Source: Bacillota bacterium (GTDB lineage: Bacteria > Bacillota > UBA4882 > UBA8346). From it: a stretch of 64,000 bases of DNA. A program made the translations under genes and the position numbers. Below, piece after piece: positions 59,837 to 64,000 of this stretch. The stretch's first letter is position 1; every line of letters begins with the position of its first letter. The stretch is from positions 248,001 to 312,000 of the forward strand of contig JAEZCE010000027.1 of the NCBI GenBank assembly GCA_023429995.1, given 5' to 3'. The notes under the pieces were generated by a model. That model was not told the DNA's origin. It was given only the letters and a program-made list of their open reading frames with translations, and ran no database searches.

Positions 59837-61331
59837 AGAAAAGGAAAAGAAACTTGCTCTTAGGCGAGAGCAAAGGATTAGGTTATCACGCCATTCCTTT
59901 TGGGAATTTTGCAAAACAAAGGCGCCAGATTTTTATACCGAACAACCGGATCGGAAATACCTCAAAGATTATTGTAATCTGCTTCAGGCTTTATATGAAA
60001 AAAGAATCGTCAGATATTCAAAAGAAGAAAAATGGCAAATAGTTGATTCACTGAACGGACTTTCAAAGCATGAGACATGTAGGAAGCTTATTATTAATAT
60101 GTGGCCGCAGTCCGGTAAATCCCGGACTTTAGTTTTATTTTGCCAATGGGTCTTCGGCCAGAATCGCTCCGAACGAATCATCACTTGTTCTTATAATGAT
60201 GACTTAGCAAGTGATTTTTCCCGGTATACCCGGGATGGCATAGCAGAGGAAAAAGAACGACCGCACGTGATTGTTTATAATGACATATTCCCTGATGTTA
60301 AACTAAAAGAAGGGAATGCAAGTTTTGAAAAATGGGCTCTCGATGGAGAGTTCTTTTCATATAAGGGTAGTGGCGTAGGGGGTTCTATTACTGGAAAAGG
60401 CGGTACTATCCGGATAGTAGATGACCCAATTAAAGACGCAGAAACAGCCTATAACGAAAGTGCTTTAGAAAAGATTTGGAGATGGTTCACAGGTACATTT
60501 CTTTCCCGCGGCGCTGGTTTGCCGATTGATATTATCAATATGACAAGGTGGAGCAAATTAGATCCATGCGGGAAAATAGACTCGGGTCCAAGAGGTCGAG
60601 ATTGGTATGAATGGAAGCTAGAGCCTATTGATCGAGATGGCAATATGATTTGCGAAAGCCTTTTGCCTAAAGAAAGATATGAAGAACTAAAAGAAACAAT
60701 GGACCCGGCAATATTTGAAGCCAATTATCACCAAAAACCGGTTGATATTAGGGGCCGTTTATATCAAAACTTAAAAGAATATATTGATATTCCGCGCGAT
60801 CCTCATAATGACAAGCCATTATTTGAAAGAATAATTGCATATGTGGATACTGCGGATGAGGGAACTGATTTTCTTTGTGCACCTGTTGTCGGTGTTTATA
60901 AAGGAGAAGGATGGCTCTTAGATGTTTATTATACAAAAGAGCCCATGGAAGAAACCGAACCCGAAACAGCGGATTTATTGGTAAGGAATAAGGTGAACTT
61001 TTCCGAATTTGAATCTAATAATGGAGGTCGTGGATTTGCCCGAAATGTTGAAAGGCTTATCTGGGAGAGGCATCAAACCCGGAAAGTTCAAATTAAATGG
61101 TTTCACCAGACAGAAAATAAAATAGCGAGAATTCTCACAAATAGCACTTTTGTTATCAACCATATCTATTTTCCAAAGGGTTGGGACCAGAAGTGGCCGG
61201 AATTCTATCGTGCCTTAACAGAATACCAAAAAGAAGGCAAAAATGCTCACGATGATGCGCCTGATGCAATGACTGGTATCGCTGAGATGATCACCCAAAA
61301 AGGTGCGAAAGATGCTCTATGGAGCATGTAA
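59814..61331 (+). CDS. terL: Terminase large subunit
   Basis: The 505-residue protein has the ATPase motor: Walker A region NMWPQSGKSRTLVLF, then Walker B GGTIRIVDDPIKDAETA. The RNase H-like nuclease follows, with IAYVDTADEGTDFL and HDDAPDAMTGIAEM. It cuts and translocates phage DNA into proheads. Confidence 0.94.
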   Translation: MKHELSREEKEKKLALRREQRIRLSRHSFWEFCKTKAPDFYTEQPDRKYLKDYCNLLQALYEKRIVRYSKEEKWQIVDSLNGLSKHETCRKLIINMWPQSGKSRTLVLFCQWVFGQNRSERIITCSYNDDLASDFSRYTRDGIAEEKERPHVIVYNDIFPDVKLKEGNASFEKWALDGEFFSYKGSGVGGSITGKGGTIRIVDDPIKDAETAYNESALEKIWRWFTGTFLSRGAGLPIDIINMTRWSKLDPCGKIDSGPRGRDWYEWKLEPIDRDGNMICESLLPKERYEELKETMDPAIFEANYHQKPVDIRGRLYQNLKEYIDIPRDPHNDKPLFERIIAYVDTADEGTDFLCAPVVGVYKGEGWLLDVYYTKEPMEETEPETADLLVRNKVNFSEFESNNGGRGFARNVERLIWERHQTRKVQIKWFHQTENKIARILTNSTFVINHIYFPKGWDQKWPEFYRALTEYQKEGKNAHDDAPDAMTGIAEMITQKGAKDALWSM

Positions 61332-61344
61332 AGGGGTATAAATA

Positions 61345-62832
61345 ATGGCAGAAGTCAATCTCGACAGCTTAAAAGTAGAATTAGAAGAGCTAAAGCGCAA
61401 TGACGGCTGGGCCAATCTACTGGTGGGCCTCGGCAGTAAGATGGATAAAAGGGATAAGACCAAATACGGGGTGCATCCTTGTTTATCTGATGAAGAATTG
61501 CATAATATCTATCTCGGTGAGGGTATAGGTGCCCGAATAGTTGATGTTGTCGCCGATGATATGACTCGTGAATGGATTGACCTGGCTCCCGAGGATTCGG
61601 AGGATAAAGCAGAAGAAGAAAGAGCAGAAGAAATAGAAAAATTTTTAGAGGATCTTGGTGCCGAAACCGCTTTTAATACGGCCTTGAAATGGAAAAGACT
61701 TTATGGCGGTTCATTAATAATTATCGGGGCACAGGATGGGCAGTTAATGGCTGACCCATTACGGACGAATGCCATTCGTTTGATTGATGGATTAAAGGTT
61801 GTAGATAGGACTGATGTATTAATATCTTCAAGTGAATTTCAGACAGATCCTTCTAAACCTGGTTTTGGGCAACCCATTCGGTTTTATGTTTGCTTTCACG
61901 TTGGGGCTTCTGATATTTATCAGATGGTCCATGTTTCCCGTTGCATAATTCTTAAAGGAAAGCCTATTTCTCACAACGCTTCGAAATATTTCTCGATTGA
62001 ACAACGTTTTTGGGGAATGTCCGAATTACAACCGGTGTATGAATCGCTGCGTGATTTCGGCGGTATATCCGATAGCATTGCAAATATCCTGTACGAACTC
62101 ATAATTGGTAAGTTTCAGATGGAAGGTTTAGCGGAGAAGTTAGCTACCGGACAAGAAAAACAGGTCATGGATCGGGTTATGATCATATCCATGATGAAAT
62201 CTATTATTCATGGCGTTTTATTGGACAAGGACGAAAATTACACCCGGGATGCAGCTAGCCTTGCCGGTATTGCTGATGTAATGGATAAATATATGATGAA
62301 AGTCTCAGGCACTTCCGGTATCCCATTGACTCGTTTATTTGGCCGACAGGCAACCGGAATGAACAACAAAGGTGAAGCCGAAGAGGGTATTTACTATGAT
62401 ATGGTCCGGTCCAAGCAGAAAACAGAATTGAAACCTTCGCTTAATACTCTTATTGAGCTTGTAAAGGCTTGGAAGAAAAACAAATTGTCGGTTCTTATTA
62501 AGTTTAACCCGCTTTTTCAGCTCACAGAAAAGGAACAGGCTGAAGTCAAAAAAACTGAAGCAGAGGCAGCGGCGCAGAAGGCCAATATGTATAACACCTA
62601 TCTTACTGCTAATGTCCTTACTCAGGAAGATGTATATAACCAAGAATGGGCTGAAAAACTTGGGCCACGAGAATTCCCCGATGAGGAAGAAATTCCCTCT
62701 CCGGAAGATTTAGCTGCAATGGGGTTAGAACAGCAGGAAGAAGAGGGAGCATCTGAAAACAATCCACAATCCGTTCCTGTAGCGACCAAAGCTAAGGTTA
62801 TATCTGAAGGTGGGAAAAACGGTGGGAAGTGA
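61345..62832 (+). CDS. Portal protein (HI1409/DUF1073 family)
   Basis: The 495-residue protein has the DUF1073 pattern: LSDEELHNIYLGEGIGARIVDVVADDMTREWI, LKWKRLYGGSLIIIG and SGTSGIPLTRLFGRQATGMNNKGE. It forms the dodecameric gate for DNA entry. Placed directly after the large terminase. Confidence 0.92.
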   Translation: MAEVNLDSLKVELEELKRNDGWANLLVGLGSKMDKRDKTKYGVHPCLSDEELHNIYLGEGIGARIVDVVADDMTREWIDLAPEDSEDKAEEERAEEIEKFLEDLGAETAFNTALKWKRLYGGSLIIIGAQDGQLMADPLRTNAIRLIDGLKVVDRTDVLISSSEFQTDPSKPGFGQPIRFYVCFHVGASDIYQMVHVSRCIILKGKPISHNASKYFSIEQRFWGMSELQPVYESLRDFGGISDSIANILYELIIGKFQMEGLAEKLATGQEKQVMDRVMIISMMKSIIHGVLLDKDENYTRDAASLAGIADVMDKYMMKVSGTSGIPLTRLFGRQATGMNNKGEAEEGIYYDMVRSKQKTELKPSLNTLIELVKAWKKNKLSVLIKFNPLFQLTEKEQAEVKKTEAEAAAQKANMYNTYLTANVLTQEDVYNQEWAEKLGPREFPDEEEIPSPEDLAAMGLEQQEEEGASENNPQSVPVATKAKVISEGGKNGGK

Positions 62833-63907
62833 AAATAAGGTCTTTTTCAAGCAGGCTCTAGTGACCAAACGTCGCACCATGCGTCCGGTGAACCGCGCTC
62901 AAAGCAGAAAAGCCCAAAGGAAAGCTTGGTTATACCCTTGGGCTCAGGAACGCCAATATGCTCAAAATATTTATAAATGGGTACGCCCTTTCATTAAAGC
63001 GGTTGAGGAGTATATCACAGAACAGGCAGAAAGCATTTTACATGGTGATTCATTCCAACCCACAAAGATATACCATCCAAGGGAAACAGCAAATTTAGAC
63101 GGAAAGGAAATCATATTACACGAAGAGCATATAGACGTTCTTCCTGGACCTGGTTTTGTCACTCTCACCAAAACCCTAGCTGGATGGATAGCTCAATACT
63201 ACCCAGATCCGGAAACAAACCGAAGCCCTTCCGGTATTATGATGGGAATTGGGGCAACCGCTAACGGTGTTAAGAAAGCGGCGGAGCGGGAATGGGGGAA
63301 ACAAACCGAACCTGTTTTGGGGTTCCAGTTTAATACTTCTGAGACTTGGTGGCCGGACCTTAAACAGCAGTGGGTTGAGACAAATTTTAAGCTGATAAAA
63401 TCCATCCCTCAAAATTATATCAATCGTGTTAATGACCTAGTTGAAAAGGCTGTTACGAATGGATGGAGCTATCAGACTCTTATGGCCGATTTGAAGAAAA
63501 TTGGTGCTCAAACTACTGGGTATCAGATTAAAAGGCTTGCACGGGATCAAATTGGGAAGCTTAATGGTCAAATATCTCAAGCCCAGCAAGTTGATGCCGG
63601 TATTGAAATGTATATTTGGCAAACCGCTGGAGATGAAAGAGTTCGAGGAAATCCTACCGGGCGCTTTCCAAAGGCAATACCCAGTCATTTTATTATGAAT
63701 GGATTGCTTTGCCGATGGGATGATGCTACCGTTTATTCGGATGATAAGGGGAAAACTTGGAAAAAGCGGACTGATAAAATGCCTCAATCACATCCGGGAA
63801 TGGAGATACAATGTCGGTGTACGGCTATTGCATATATGGATGATTTGATTGGAGAAATTGATAAATCGTTTGGGGATAACGTGGATCGAGGGGTGAAGGC
63901 ATTATGA
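62810..63907 (+). CDS. Head morphogenesis protein (Mu gpF-like)
   Basis: The protein carries the Mu F-like minor head domain at about 215-340: LARDQIGKLNGQISQAQQVDAG, YIWQTAGDERVRG and SHPGMEIQCRCTAI. It helps prohead assembly. The GTG at 62810 overlaps the portal gene; a second GTG at 62822 is possible. Confidence 0.9.
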   Translation: MGKTVGSENKVFFKQALVTKRRTMRPVNRAQSRKAQRKAWLYPWAQERQYAQNIYKWVRPFIKAVEEYITEQAESILHGDSFQPTKIYHPRETANLDGKEIILHEEHIDVLPGPGFVTLTKTLAGWIAQYYPDPETNRSPSGIMMGIGATANGVKKAAEREWGKQTEPVLGFQFNTSETWWPDLKQQWVETNFKLIKSIPQNYINRVNDLVEKAVTNGWSYQTLMADLKKIGAQTTGYQIKRLARDQIGKLNGQISQAQQVDAGIEMYIWQTAGDERVRGNPTGRFPKAIPSHFIMNGLLCRWDDATVYSDDKGKTWKKRTDKMPQSHPGMEIQCRCTAIAYMDDLIGEIDKSFGDNVDRGVKAL

Positions 63908-64000
63908 TAGGACGCATATTTCAAAATGGTATATTTGGGGGTGAAATAGTTAAAGCGAGCTTAGATAAAGATGGTAATTATAAGATCGAAGTCGTTATGA
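63904..64000 (+). CDS. Phage structural-region protein, N-terminal part (cut by window end)
   Basis: MIGRIFQNGIFGGEIVKASL... runs open to the edge and overlaps the preceding stop by four bases. Too short to assign. Confidence 0.55.
   Translation, partial: MIGRIFQNGIFGGEIVKASLDKDGNYKIEVVM

Larger units (their letters stand above)
24841..64000. mobile_element. Prophage inserted in comM (left 39 kb; right end outside window)
   Basis: The element begins with a large serine recombinase at comM. It continues with minus-strand accessory genes, a CI/Cro switch, RecT-based recombination and replication genes, then terminase, portal and head genes on the plus strand. This order is that of a tailed temperate phage. 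Base composition drops sharply (AT-rich) in the accessory block 26.5-39 kb and in inserts near 52-56 kb. The tail, lysis and right attachment regions are beyond the window. Confidence 0.93.

Overview
The window joins about 24.8 kb of chromosome from a spore-forming member of the Bacillota to the first 39 kb of a prophage that runs off the right end. The chromosomal genes are typical Bacillota neighbours: scpA-scpB, nudF-spoIIM-xerD and rbgA-rnhB-ylqG-ylqH-yraN-comM. A full secretin gene beside a prepilin peptidase gene argues for an outer membrane, so a diderm lineage (Limnochordia/Hydrogenispora-like or similar) is my best guess; this placement is an inference. There are no rRNA or tRNA genes that I can see.

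Chromosomal part (1-24.85 kb). At the left edge the 3' end of a nifB-like gene is followed by a nifH-like gene and a complete methionine-type ABC importer (metN, metI, metQ). This combination suggests a nitrogenase-like enzyme used in sulfur/methionine metabolism rather than N2 fixation. Next come an Rrf2 regulator, the secretin and prepilin peptidase, a DapL-like aminotransferase, a DedA protein, a site-2 protease, an HD hydrolase, the ScpAB condensin subunits, a DUF3866/NUDIX/SpoIIM/XerD run, the RbgA GTPase, a flippase-like membrane protein, RNase HII, FliK-like and FlhB-like proteins, an HD-GYP protein, YraN and a truncated ComM.

Prophage (24.84-64 kb). A large serine recombinase has split comM in the codons for its conserved AAMNPCPCG motif. 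Behind the integrase lies an AT-rich accessory block, all on the minus strand (26.5-38.9 kb). It carries two SEFIR proteins with a degenerate group II intron-like RNA between them, small membrane and zinc-binding proteins separated by a recurring ~27-bp repeat, a RES-domain protein, an NgoMIV-type restriction-modification system with a Vsr endonuclease, and a tightly coupled SIR2-like/DUF262 gene pair. Then comes the lysogeny switch: an ImmA-like peptidase, a coiled-coil protein and a repressor with two HTH domains, five TACCA-N3-TGGTA operators and a Cro-like gene. The rightward early region encodes small proteins, an SbcC/Rad50-like ATPase, RecT, a frameshifted MBL-fold nuclease, a DNA methylase fragment, beta-clamp-binding small proteins and replication-organiser proteins. 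The late region starts near 56.3 kb with ParB-like proteins, a metallopeptidase, the terminase subunits, portal and head morphogenesis protein.

The most striking observation is a solitary 32-nt type I-C-like CRISPR repeat at 47023-47054 in the early region of the prophage, with no second repeat and no cas genes. It matches the architecture of solitary repeat units that act as RNA anti-CRISPRs (Racr). Two other candidates for undescribed biology are the SIR2-DUF262 pair and the repeat-separated accessory cassettes.
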